From the NCBI RefSeq assembly GCF_900114915.1, contig NZ_FOUS01000001.1, positions 310,001-374,000 of the forward strand: a stretch of DNA of 64,000 bases, given 5' to 3'. Below the pieces are notes generated by a model, which saw only the letters and a program-made list of their open reading frames with translations, did no database searches and had not been told where the DNA came from. Position numbers and translations under genes: made by a program. Shown here in pieces: positions 45,017-53,397 of the stretch; the stretch's first letter is position 1; each line of letters begins with the position of its first letter. The stretch is from Bradyrhizobium sp. Rc3b (GTDB lineage Bacteria; Pseudomonadota; Alphaproteobacteria; Rhizobiales; Xanthobacteraceae).

Positions 45017-45547
45017 ATGCCCGGGCGATCAACCAAACCGTCTGCAAGCTTCGGCCTCGATCGCCTGACGACGCCGATCGGGATTGCTCTGCTCGTCACC
45101 GATGCCGAGGGTGCGCTACGCGCACTGGACTGGGAAGACTATGAGCATCGCATGCGCGAGCTCTTGCGCTTGCACTACGGTGCGGTCGATCTCAGCGACC
45201 GGCCTGCGCCTGCATCCATGCGAACGGCGTTATCGGGTTACTTCGAAGGCGATCTCGGTCAGCTCTCGGCCATCGCATGGCGTATCGCCGGCACGCCGTT
45301 TCAGCAGAAGGTCTGGAACGCGCTGGCTCACATCCCCGCCGGCACCACGATGAGCTACAGCGCGCTGGCCGCAAAGATCGATGTGCCAAAAGCCATTCGT
45401 GCCGTCGGTCATGCCAACGGCTCCAATCCGATCAGCGTGGTGCTGCCCTGCCACCGCTTGATCGGCGCCGACGGTTCGCTGGTGAAATACGGCGGCGGGC
45501 TCGAGCGCAAGCGCTGGCTGCTGCGGCATGAGGGAGTGCAGGTTTAG
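45017..45547 (+). CDS. ogt: Methylated-DNA-protein cysteine methyltransferase
   Basis: A 176-residue suicide repair protein that takes methyl groups from O6-methylguanine. The C-terminal domain has GTPFQQKVWNALAHIPAG (helix-turn-helix region), AVGHANGSNP and the active site PCHRLIG with Cys145. The N-terminal half is divergent, as usual for Ogt. There is no Ada-type zinc domain, so it is the constitutive rather than adaptive form. It diverges from the DUF1304 gene and converges on glnD with a repeat between. Confidence 0.87.
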   Translation: MPGRSTKPSASFGLDRLTTPIGIALLVTDAEGALRALDWEDYEHRMRELLRLHYGAVDLSDRPAPASMRTALSGYFEGDLGQLSAIAWRIAGTPFQQKVWNALAHIPAGTTMSYSALAAKIDVPKAIRAVGHANGSNPISVVLPCHRLIGADGSLVKYGGGLERKRWLLRHEGVQV

Positions 45548-45557
45548 GTCTCTCTCC

Positions 45558-45690
45558 TCGTCATTCCGGGGGCGCCGCGCAAGCGGCGAGCTATGGTGCG
45601 CAATTGCGCACCTGAGAATCCATCCTGCCACCGACTCCGCGGATGAATGGATTCCGGGTTCGCACTACGCGCTCCCCGGAATGACAGACT
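45558..45690. repeat. Intergenic dyad repeat (family B-like), convergent gap
   Basis: The left end CTCGTCATTCCGGGGGCGC and right end GCGCTCCCCGGAATGACAG are inverted, with inner GAATCCATCC/GGATGAATGGATTC. It fills almost the entire 146-base gap between converging ogt and glnD and ends 3 bases from the glnD stop. Confidence 0.75.
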
Positions 45691-45693
45691 ATA

Positions 45694-48483
45694 TCACGCC
45701 GCCGGCTGGACCGCCTTGTCGCCGGCCATCACATGGGTCAGCGCGCTCTTGATCGCGGCCTGGCGGGTCGGCGCGCTGATCTGCGCACCCAGGAGGTCGG
45801 TGACGTAGAACACGTCGCGGGCGCGCTCGCCGAAGGTCGCGACATGGGCGGAGGCGATGTTGAGGTTGAGCTTCGAGATCGCGGTGGTCAGCTCGTAGAG
45901 CAGGCCGGGCCGGTCGAGGCCGGAGACCTCGATCACGGTGTAGCGGTCGGACCATTGGTTGTTGATGGTCACCTCAGGCTCGATCACGAAGGGCCGTGCC
46001 TTGCTGCGCACCGTGCGCCGCGCCACCACTTCAGGCAGGCGCAGCTTGCCTTCCAGCACGTCCTCGATCATCTCGCCGATGCGTGTGGCGCGCCGTCCCT
46101 CGTCCTCGTCGCGGTCGTATTCGCGCGAGATCGAGATGGTGTCGAGCGCGCGGCCGTCGGTCGTGGTGTAGATCTGGGCGTCGACGATGTTGGCGCCGGC
46201 CGAGGCGCAGGCGCCGGCGATGATCGACAGCAGCCAGGGATGGTCGGCCGCGAAGATCGTCAGCTCGGTGACGCCGCGCACCTCGTCGAAGCCGACATTG
46301 ATCGCGAGCTTGTGGCCGGCCTGTTCGCTGGAGCGGACGAAGCGGGCGTGGCGGATTTTTCGCGGCAGCTCGACCTTGAGCCAGTAGGCCGGATAGTGCC
46401 GGCCGATATAGGCATCGAGCTCCTCCGCCGGCCATTCGGCGAAGGCATTTCGGAATTCAGCGTAGGCGGCGGTGAGGCGCTTGCCGCGGTCGACCTCCGA
46501 GAAGCCGCCGGTCAGCACCGGTTCGGTCTCGTAGTACAGCGAGCGCAAGAGCTGCGCCTTCCAGCCGTTCCACACCCCGGGACCGACGCCACGGATGTCG
46601 GCGGTGGTCAGGATCGTCAGCAACTTCATCTGCTCGACCGACTGCACCACGGCGGCGAAATTCTCGATGGTCTTGCGATCCGAGAGGTCGCGCGACTGCG
46701 CGACCGTGGACATCGTCAGATGCTCCTCGATCAGCCAGGCGATGAGCTCGGTGTCGGCCGGGCTGAACCCAAGCCGCGGGCACAGCCGCCGCGCCACCTT
46801 GGCGCCGGCGATCGAGTGGTCCTCCGGCCGGCCCTTGGCGACGTCGTGCAGCAGGGTTGCGATGTAGATCACCGACCGGTGCTCGGGCCGGGACTTGCGC
46901 ATCAGGTCGCTGGCCAAAGCGAATTCCTCGATGCCGCCGCGCTCGATGTCCTGGAGGAAGCCGATGCAGCGGATCAGGTGCTCGTCGACGGTGTAGTGAT
47001 GATACATGTTGAACTGCATCATCGAGACGATCTTGCCGAAGGCACGGATGAATTGGCCGAGCACGCCGGTCTCGTTCATCCGCCGCAGCACGATCTCGGC
47101 GTTGTCGGAGGTCAGGATCTCCATGAACAGCCGGTTGGCCTCGGGATTCTCGCGCATCTGCGCGTTGATCAGGCCGAGCGACCGCGTCACGTCGCGCATC
47201 GCATCCGGATGGAAGGCGAGGTTGTTCTTCTGCGCGAGGCGGAAGATCCGGATCAGATTGACCGGGTCGTGCTTGAACACGTCGGGCGCGGCGACATTGA
47301 TGCGGTTGTTGTCGACGATGAAGTCGTCGCTGTCGGGGACGCGCCGCTTCGCCGCGGTCGGCCGCAGCCGCGCCATCATCCGGCTCAGGACCGGCGCGGG
47401 CTTGGCCTGCTGGTCCTCGAGCTTGGCGCAGAGGATGGCGGTGAGGTTGCCGACTTCCTTGGCGACCAGGAAGTAGTGCTTCATGAAGCGCTCGACGTCC
47501 TGCATGCCGGGATGCGAGGTGTAGCCGAGCCGCACAGCGATCTCGCGCTGGAGGTCGAAGGAGAGACGCTCTTCGGCGCGGCCGGAGTAGAAATGCAGAT
47601 TGCAGCGCACCGACCAGAGGAAATCGGCGCAGCGGCGGAAGCTGCGGTATTCCTGCGCATCGAACACGCCGCGCTCGACCAGCTCGCCGGTGTCGCGGAC
47701 GCGGTAGACGTATTTGGCGATCCAGAACAGCGTGTGCAGGTCGCGCAAGGCGCCCTTGCCGTCCTTGACGTTGGGCTCGACCAGATAGCGCGACTGGCCG
47801 CCGCGGCGGTGCCGCTCTTCGCGCTCGGCGAGCTTGGCTGTGACGAATTCCGATGCGGTGCCCTGCACGACCTCCTTGTCGAAGCGCGCGACCAGCTCCT
47901 CATAGAGCGGCTTGTCGCCGGTGAGGAAGCGCGTCTCCAGGATCGCGGTGCGGATGGTCATGTCGCCGCGCGCCTGCCGGATCGACTCGTCCACTGATCG
48001 CGTGGCGTGGCCGACCTTCAGCCCCATGTCCCAGAGGCAATAGAGGATAGCTTCGGCGACCTGCTCGCCCCAGGCGGTCTGCTTGTAGGGCAGGATGAAC
48101 AACAGGTCGATGTCGGATTCGGGCGCCATCAGGCCGCGGCCGTAGCCGCCGGTCGCGACCACCGCCATGCGCTCCGCGCCACTCGGGATCGGCGAGCGAT
48201 AGAGATGGCGGGTCGCCGCCGAATACAGGATGCGGATGATCTCGTCCTGCACATGACAGAGCCGCTCGGCGCAGCGACGGCCGTGGCGGTCCTTCAGAAG
48301 GATTTCCTGTGCCGCGGCGCGTGCCGCGATCAGCTCGGCCTTGAGCAATTGCGCCATGGCCGTGCGGAACGCGTCCTCGCGTCCCTGGTGCTTTTCGGCA
48401 AGCGCATCGACCGCGGCGGTGATCCGCGCAGTGTCGAAACGATCATCCACCTCGGCCTTGTGCTCAGTCGCGACGCTGTCCAT
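45694..48483 (-). CDS. glnD: [Protein-PII] uridylyltransferase/uridylyl-removing enzyme
   Basis: A 929-residue bifunctional nitrogen sensor that uridylylates PII (GlnB/GlnK) when glutamine is low and removes UMP when it is high. Domains in order: nucleotidyltransferase with GGYGRGLM and ESDIDLLF (about 115-140), a GlnE-like helical linker, an HD phosphohydrolase domain with TLLHDVAKGRPEDHS (about 535), and two ACT domains at the end (ITIFAADHPWLLS region about 735 and ITEVSGLDRPGLLYEL-like region about 845). Length agrees with known bradyrhizobial GlnD. The ATG at 48483 gives MDSVATEHK; the upstream open frame is not credible. All catalytic motifs are intact. Confidence 0.92.
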   Translation of the reverse strand: MDSVATEHKAEVDDRFDTARITAAVDALAEKHQGREDAFRTAMAQLLKAELIAARAAAQEILLKDRHGRRCAERLCHVQDEIIRILYSAATRHLYRSPIPSGAERMAVVATGGYGRGLMAPESDIDLLFILPYKQTAWGEQVAEAILYCLWDMGLKVGHATRSVDESIRQARGDMTIRTAILETRFLTGDKPLYEELVARFDKEVVQGTASEFVTAKLAEREERHRRGGQSRYLVEPNVKDGKGALRDLHTLFWIAKYVYRVRDTGELVERGVFDAQEYRSFRRCADFLWSVRCNLHFYSGRAEERLSFDLQREIAVRLGYTSHPGMQDVERFMKHYFLVAKEVGNLTAILCAKLEDQQAKPAPVLSRMMARLRPTAAKRRVPDSDDFIVDNNRINVAAPDVFKHDPVNLIRIFRLAQKNNLAFHPDAMRDVTRSLGLINAQMRENPEANRLFMEILTSDNAEIVLRRMNETGVLGQFIRAFGKIVSMMQFNMYHHYTVDEHLIRCIGFLQDIERGGIEEFALASDLMRKSRPEHRSVIYIATLLHDVAKGRPEDHSIAGAKVARRLCPRLGFSPADTELIAWLIEEHLTMSTVAQSRDLSDRKTIENFAAVVQSVEQMKLLTILTTADIRGVGPGVWNGWKAQLLRSLYYETEPVLTGGFSEVDRGKRLTAAYAEFRNAFAEWPAEELDAYIGRHYPAYWLKVELPRKIRHARFVRSSEQAGHKLAINVGFDEVRGVTELTIFAADHPWLLSIIAGACASAGANIVDAQIYTTTDGRALDTISISREYDRDEDEGRRATRIGEMIEDVLEGKLRLPEVVARRTVRSKARPFVIEPEVTINNQWSDRYTVIEVSGLDRPGLLYELTTAISKLNLNIASAHVATFGERARDVFYVTDLLGAQISAPTRQAAIKSALTHVMAGDKAVQPAA

Positions 48484-48671
48484 GTCCCACCGGATATAAG
48501 AGGTGACAGGCGCTGTCACCCGCCATTCTCTGGCAATAGTCGTTCCATGCTGGAAAGGCGCGGCTTTGGGCAAATCTGTTCTCGGCCGGCGCGCTTTCGA
48601 GGGGCGGATTTTCTCGTTGACCTCTAGATATAACTCATTGAAAAACAATGAAGTTTTGGAGGAGGCTGGGC

Positions 48672-49643
48672 ATGACCGGAATTACACGACGCATTCTGTT
48701 GGCGGGAGCGGTTGCGCTCGCCGTGACCCCCGCGGCCAAGGCGGCCGATCCGCTCAAGGAAATCCGCATCGACTGGGCAACTTACAATCCGGTGTCGATG
48801 GTTCTGAAGCAGAAGGGGCTCCTTGAGAAGGAGTTCGCCAAGGACGGCATCACCGTCACCTGGGTGCAGTCGGCCGGCTCCAACAAGGCGCTCGAATTCC
48901 TCAATGCCGGCTCGATCGATTTCGGCTCGACCGCGGGTTCGGCGGCGCTGGTCGCCCGCATCAACGGCAACCCGATCAAGTCGATCTATGTCTATTCGCG
49001 CCCTGAGTGGACGGCGCTGGTGACATCGAAGGATTCCAAGATTGCCGGCGTCGCAGACCTCAAGGGCAAGCGCGTCGCGGTGACGCGCGGCACCGATCCG
49101 CACATCTTCCTGGTGCGCGCGCTGTTGGGAGCGGGGCTCACCGAAAAGGACATCACCCCGGTGCTGCTCCAGCACGCCGACGGCAAGACCGCGCTGATCC
49201 GCGGCGACGTCGATGCCTGGGCCGGCCTCGATCCGATGATGGCGCAGGCCGAGGTCGAAGAGAGCGCAAAGCTGTTCTACCGCAAGGCCGAAGCCAACAC
49301 CTGGGGCATCCTCAATGTGCGCGAGCAGTTTTTGAAGGACTATCCCGACGCTGCCCGCCGCGTCCTCGCCGTGTACGAAGAGGCGCGCAAATATTCGCTG
49401 GCCAATTACGACGAGCTGAAGAAGACCTTCATCGCGGTCACAAAACTCCCCGAGGCCGTCGTCGACAAGCAGCTCAAGGAGCGCACCGAGCTCACCCACA
49501 GCCGCATCGGCGCGCCCCAGCGCGAATCGATCCTCGCCGCCGGCCTCGCCCTCCAGCAAGCCGGTGTCGTCGATGCCAAGGTCGACGTGAAGGCGACGCT
49601 GGATGCGTTGATCGACGATCAGGTCCCGCTGCCGACGAATTGA
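48672..49643 (+). CDS. SsuA/TauA-type periplasmic receptor
   Basis: A 323-residue receptor of the NMT1/aliphatic-sulfonate family. A signal peptide with RRILLAGAVALAVTPAAKAA precedes IRIDWATYNPVSMVLKQKG, FLNAGSIDFGSTAGSAALV and GDVDAWAGLDPMMAQAE. It would deliver a sulfonate, taurine-like compound or other small anion to the permease encoded next. The ATG at 48672 follows GGAGGAGG. It begins the operon receptor-permease-ATPase-OsmC; a 159-base dyad element separates it from the permease. Names such as ssuA would claim a substrate that is not proven. Confidence 0.82.
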   Translation: MTGITRRILLAGAVALAVTPAAKAADPLKEIRIDWATYNPVSMVLKQKGLLEKEFAKDGITVTWVQSAGSNKALEFLNAGSIDFGSTAGSAALVARINGNPIKSIYVYSRPEWTALVTSKDSKIAGVADLKGKRVAVTRGTDPHIFLVRALLGAGLTEKDITPVLLQHADGKTALIRGDVDAWAGLDPMMAQAEVEESAKLFYRKAEANTWGILNVREQFLKDYPDAARRVLAVYEEARKYSLANYDELKKTFIAVTKLPEAVVDKQLKERTELTHSRIGAPQRESILAAGLALQQAGVVDAKVDVKATLDALIDDQVPLPTN

Positions 49644-49649
49644 TCTTCT

Positions 49650-49808
49650 CTTACCCTCCCCTGGAGGGGGAGGGTCGATCGCGCGTAGCGCGAGCGGGGC
49701 GGGATGATCTCTCCTCTCGGGCAGTCCCGTGAGGAGAGGTCACCCCGCCCCGCTGTGCATTTCGCTTCGCTGCATGCCCACGACCCTCCCCCTCCAGGGG
49801 AGGGTAAG
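49650..49808. repeat. 159-bp element with perfect 28-bp terminal inverted repeats (family F, copy 1)
   Basis: Positions 49650-49677 (beginning CTTACCCTCCCCTGG) are the exact reverse complement of 49781-49808. The interior also has dyads, for instance GGGGCGGGATGATCTC against GAGAGGTCACCCCGCCCC. It starts 6 bases after the receptor stop and ends 37 bases before the permease ATG. A second copy is at 52056-52199. It has the build of a MITE or a bulky REP-type element; no target duplication was recognised. Confidence 0.85.
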
Positions 49809-49845
49809 AGGCACCCTTGCATTCCCTGACCGGACGCGCTTGCTA

Positions 49846-50697
49846 ATGGCCATGATCTCCGACGCGCCAGCCTTGCAACAACCCTCGGAACCCGCCGAAA
49901 GCGCCGCCGCGCCCTCGCGCATGGCGCGCTATGCGCGGCCGATACTGGGGCTGCTGCTGCCGCTCGCGCTCGCGCTTGGCTGGGAGCTCGTGGTGTGGCT
50001 CGGCTGGTCCAACGGCCGGCTGGTGCCGCCGCCTTCGCGCGTCTTTGCCACCATCGCCGAGCTTGCCCGCTCCGGCGAACTGGTTCGCCACGTCATAGCG
50101 ACGCTGTGGCGCGTCGGGCTCGGCTTCGCCTTCGGCGTGATCGCAGGCACGATGTTGGGGGCCGTCTCCGGCTACTGGTCGCTGGCGCGCCGGCTGCTCG
50201 ATCCGACCGTGCAGGCGCTGCGCGCGATTCCCTCGCTCGCCTGGGTGCCCCTGTTCATCCTCTGGCTCGGCATCTTCGAGACCTCGAAGGTCGCGCTGAT
50301 CGCGGTCGGCGTGTTCTTTCCGGTCTATCTCGGCGTGATGGGCGCGATACTCTCAGTCGATCGCAAGATCGTGGAGGTCGGCCGCACCTTCCGCCTGTCC
50401 GGCCCGGCGATGATCCGCCGCATCCTCTTGCCGGCGGTGCTGCCGGCCTATGTCGTGTCCTTGCGCGTCGGTCTCGGCCTCGGCTGGATGTTCGTGGTCG
50501 CGGCCGAGCTGATCGGCGCCTCCGAAGGCCTCGGCTATCTCCTGCTCGACGGCCAGCAGCTCGGCAAGCCCGCGCAGATCCTCGCAGCCATCGTGATCTT
50601 CGCCATCCTCGGCAAGCTCACGGACTGGTTGATCGAGGTCGCGGCCGCGCCTTTCCTGCGCTGGCAGGACGCCTTCGGGCGCGCGAAGGGAGCTTGA
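49846..50697 (+). CDS. SsuC/TauC-type ABC permease
   Basis: A 283-residue membrane permease with six helices. The cytoplasmic coupling loop lies in the region VEVGRTFRLSGPAMIRRILL, and family blocks are LRAIPSLAWVPLFILWLG and EASEGLGYLL-like AELIGASEGLGYLLL. It forms the channel of the uptake system with the receptor and ATPase on either side. Start ATG 49846 (MAMISDAP); a second ATG is two codons later. The longer open frame runs through the family F element and is not coding. The alanine/proline-rich first 40 residues look flexible. Confidence 0.85.
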   Translation: MAMISDAPALQQPSEPAESAAAPSRMARYARPILGLLLPLALALGWELVVWLGWSNGRLVPPPSRVFATIAELARSGELVRHVIATLWRVGLGFAFGVIAGTMLGAVSGYWSLARRLLDPTVQALRAIPSLAWVPLFILWLGIFETSKVALIAVGVFFPVYLGVMGAILSVDRKIVEVGRTFRLSGPAMIRRILLPAVLPAYVVSLRVGLGLGWMFVVAAELIGASEGLGYLLLDGQQLGKPAQILAAIVIFAILGKLTDWLIEVAAAPFLRWQDAFGRAKGA

Positions 50698-50701
50698 GGC
50701 G

Positions 50702-51487
50702 ATGCTGGCGCTCGACCGGGTCAGCAAGACCTATCCCAACGGCGTGCAGGCGCTTTCACGCTTCTCCGCTGAAATCAGGCTGGGCGAGATCATCGCCATC
50801 ATCGGCGGCTCCGGCTGTGGCAAGTCCACGCTGCTGCGTGCCATCGCCGGCCTCGATCGCGCCAGCGCTGGCACGGTGACGCTCGACAACGAGGCGATCG
50901 TCTCGCCGCATGCCAAGATCGGCATCATCTTCCAGGAGCCGCGGCTGCTACCCTGGCTCAGCGTCGCCGACAATATCGGTTTTGGACTCGCCGATCTGCC
51001 CGCGGCCGAGCGCCGCGAGAAGGTCGCGCGTGCGCTCGAACGCGTCGGGCTGGCGGAAAAGGCGCAGGCCTGGCCGCGCGAGCTCTCCGGCGGACAGGCG
51101 CAGCGGGTTGCGATCGCACGCGCGCTGGTGCCGCAGCCGGAGGTGCTGCTGCTCGACGAGCCGTTCTCCGCGCTCGATGCCTTCACCCGCAGGGATCTCC
51201 AGGATCATCTGCTCGACCTCTGGGCGGACACGCGGCCGACCCTCATCCTCGTCACACACGACGTCGACGAGGCCGTGGTGCTGGCCGACCGCGTGCTGGT
51301 GATGCGGCCGCGGCCGGGCCGGTTGTTCGACCAGATCGAGATCAATCTCGGCCGGCCGCGCGACCGCAATTCGCCGCTGTTCGAGAATTTCAAGCGAAGT
51401 GTGCTGACGTCACTCGACCGTTCGCTTGACCGCAACGTGCCCGACCGTGACGCAACCCAGGGTCCCGGTCAGGCCATGTGGTGGTGA
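50702..51487 (+). CDS. SsuB/TauB-type ABC ATPase
   Basis: A 261-residue ATPase: Walker A GGSGCGKST (residues 35-43), Q-loop FQEPRLLPW, signature LSGGQAQR, Walker B LLLDEPFSALD and H-loop VTHDVDEA. It starts four bases after the permease stop, so both are co-translated. The pattern matches the sulfonate/nitrate/taurine importer ATPases. The last 30 residues are a charged tail without family features. Confidence 0.87.
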   Translation: MLALDRVSKTYPNGVQALSRFSAEIRLGEIIAIIGGSGCGKSTLLRAIAGLDRASAGTVTLDNEAIVSPHAKIGIIFQEPRLLPWLSVADNIGFGLADLPAAERREKVARALERVGLAEKAQAWPRELSGGQAQRVAIARALVPQPEVLLLDEPFSALDAFTRRDLQDHLLDLWADTRPTLILVTHDVDEAVVLADRVLVMRPRPGRLFDQIEINLGRPRDRNSPLFENFKRSVLTSLDRSLDRNVPDRDATQGPGQAMWW

Positions 51488-51541
51488 CAATTTCGCTCTG
51501 AACCGGTACATCGAGGGTCAATTTTCCGGGAGAGAACGAAA

Positions 51542-52051
51542 ATGGACGCTGCAGAGCTGCGCCAGATGCAGGCTCCGATCAAGGAGCGCTACAAGACCGA
51601 TCCCAAGACCGCACTGATCACGCTGAAGGCCAAGGGCTCCACCGACAGCGAAGGCATCGCCTGCAAGGTCGAGACCGGCCGCGCCATCGCGCTTGCCGGC
51701 CTGCATCCGGCGACCGGCGGTTCCGGCCTCGAGCTTTGCTCCGGGGACATGTTGCTCGAGGCGCTCGTCGCCTGTGCCGGGGTCACGTTGAAGTCGGTCG
51801 CGACTGCGATCGAGGTGCCGCTCAAGACCGGCAACGTCTATGCCGAGGGCGATCTCGATTTCCGTGGCACGCTCGGCGTCGACAAGGAGACCCCGGTCGG
51901 CTTCGCCGAGATCCGTCTGCGCTTCGAGGTCGATACATCGGCGCCGCAGGACAAGCTCGATCTCCTGCTCAAGCTGACCGAGCGATATTGCGTGGTCTAT
52001 CAGACCATCAAGAACGGCCCGAAGGTGTCGGTGTCGATGCAGCGGATGTGA
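51542..52051 (+). CDS. OsmC/Ohr-family protein
   Basis: A 169-residue OsmC-fold protein with the two expected cysteines in VACAGVTLKSVA (about residue 79) and ERYCVVYQTI (about 148), which in this family reduce organic hydroperoxides. GSGLELCSGDMLLEALVAC contains an extra cysteine. The ATG at 51542 follows GGGAGAG. It lies 54 bases after the ABC ATPase on the same strand and may be co-transcribed, suggesting that the transported compound or its breakdown brings thiol or peroxide stress. Ohr- versus OsmC-subclass is not settled. Confidence 0.75.
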   Translation: MDAAELRQMQAPIKERYKTDPKTALITLKAKGSTDSEGIACKVETGRAIALAGLHPATGGSGLELCSGDMLLEALVACAGVTLKSVATAIEVPLKTGNVYAEGDLDFRGTLGVDKETPVGFAEIRLRFEVDTSAPQDKLDLLLKLTERYCVVYQTIKNGPKVSVSMQRM

Positions 52052-52055
52052 GTCT

Positions 52056-52199
52056 CTTACCCTCCGATCGCGCATAGCGCGAGCGGGGTGGGGTGATCTC
52101 TCCACTCGGGCACCGTCGCCGTTGAGAGACTGTCACCCCACCCCGTTTCATATTTCGCTGCGCCCAATATGAGCCGACCCTCCCCCAGGGGAGGGTAAG
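52056..52199. repeat. Family F element, copy 2 with a shortened left arm
   Basis: The interior matches copy 1 (TAGCGCGAGCGGGGTGGGGT, GATCTCTCC, CTCGGGCA, then CACCCCACCCCG) and the right arm CGACCCTCCCCCAGGGGAGG is kept. The left arm is cut to CTTACCCTCC, so the outer hairpin is partly lost. It lies between the OsmC gene and the next membrane protein gene. Confidence 0.75.
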
Positions 52200-52208
52200 A
52201 AGCCAAAA

Positions 52209-53018
52209 ATGTCCCCCGATCTCCACTTCTTCCTCTTCCTTCTCCTGCGCATGGCGATCGCGGCGGCGTTCGTCGTGACGGCCTCGATCATCACTGAGCG
52301 CGCGGGTCCGGTGATCGGCGCGCTGGTCGCGACCCTGCCGATCTCGGCCGGTCCCTCCTACGTCTTCCTCGCGCTCGACCACGATGCCGCGTTCATCGCG
52401 CAGGGTTCGCTGGCGAGCCTTCCGATCAATGCGGCGACGATCTTCATGTGCCTCGCTTATGTCGTGCTGGCGCAGCGGCATGGTTTCGCGGTGAGTTGTG
52501 GAATCGCGGTTGCCGTCTGGATCGTGCTGGCCTCGATCATCCGCCAGTTCGACTGGTCGCTCACCGCCGGGCTCGCCGCTAATCTGATCGCCTTCGGCAT
52601 CTGCATTCCGCTTCTGGCGGGCTATCGCCATGTGAAGATGCCGCTGGTCACGCGTCGCTGGTACGACGTGCCGATGCGGGCTGCGCTGGTCGCGACCCTG
52701 GTCGCCATCGTGGTCTCGACTTCGGGCTGGGTCGGCCCCCGCATCAGCGGCATCATCGCGCTGTATCCCGTGGTGTTCTCCAGCATCATGGTGATCCTGC
52801 ATCCGCGCATCGGCGGCCCGCCGACCGCGGCCGTGCTCGCCAACTCCGCCTGGGGCCTGCTCGGATTCGGCACGGCGATTGCCGTCTTGCACGTTGCGGT
52901 CGTGTCGTTCGGCTCGGCCGTCGGTCTGTGTCTCGCGCTCGGCACCTGCATCGCCTGGAATCTGACGCTGTGGGGAATCGGCCGGCGAACGATGCACAAG
53001 GCGCGGCAAGGACCGTGA
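52209..53018 (+). CDS. Conserved integral membrane protein, function unknown
   Basis: A 269-residue protein with about eight to nine hydrophobic segments covering nearly its whole length, starting FFLFLLLRMAIAAAFVV. Recurrent glycines and GPVIGALVATLPISAGPSY resemble small transport proteins, yet I recognise no named family. A mid-protein segment YRHVKMPLVTRRWYD is the main cytosolic loop. The ATG at 52209 lies 10 bases after the family F element, which may insulate it from the ABC-OsmC operon. No function is offered. Confidence 0.7.
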   Translation: MSPDLHFFLFLLLRMAIAAAFVVTASIITERAGPVIGALVATLPISAGPSYVFLALDHDAAFIAQGSLASLPINAATIFMCLAYVVLAQRHGFAVSCGIAVAVWIVLASIIRQFDWSLTAGLAANLIAFGICIPLLAGYRHVKMPLVTRRWYDVPMRAALVATLVAIVVSTSGWVGPRISGIIALYPVVFSSIMVILHPRIGGPPTAAVLANSAWGLLGFGTAIAVLHVAVVSFGSAVGLCLALGTCIAWNLTLWGIGRRTMHKARQGP

Positions 53019-53397
53019 GACTACGGACACGCGCGACACCGCGTCGCGAAAGACATGTCGGAGATGGCAACTCATGCCGACGGGCAACGCGGCATCTTCC
53101 CAAGCTATTGAATGAGAAATGTCATTTCAAGTCGCAGGGGCGCGGGTGGCGGCTCTCGACGCCCGCCGGATCGTTCCCTGTTCTGCTGGTTTCCGACAAT
53201 TCTATTAGAACTTTGTTCGAGCTTTTTCCGTACGAATAATTTCACGTACCCGCTTCCGCCGTCGTCGGCGTGAACTCGTCCGAGCTGCATCCGAGTGCAG
53301 GGACTCGCGGGAATTGTCGATTTGAATACGGCTGTGTTGCCGCAGCGGTCACTTCCCCTACGGGCTGTCCACGTTACTTCGAGATGGAGATTGTTTG
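53019..53397. other. 379-base gap, probable promoter region of the soluble chemoreceptor
   Basis: No gene is seen. A small perfect dyad GAAATG-T-CATTTC lies at 53116-53128. The part 53190-53240 is AT-richer than its surroundings and would suit a promoter. No repeat of families A-F was seen here. Confidence 0.4.
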
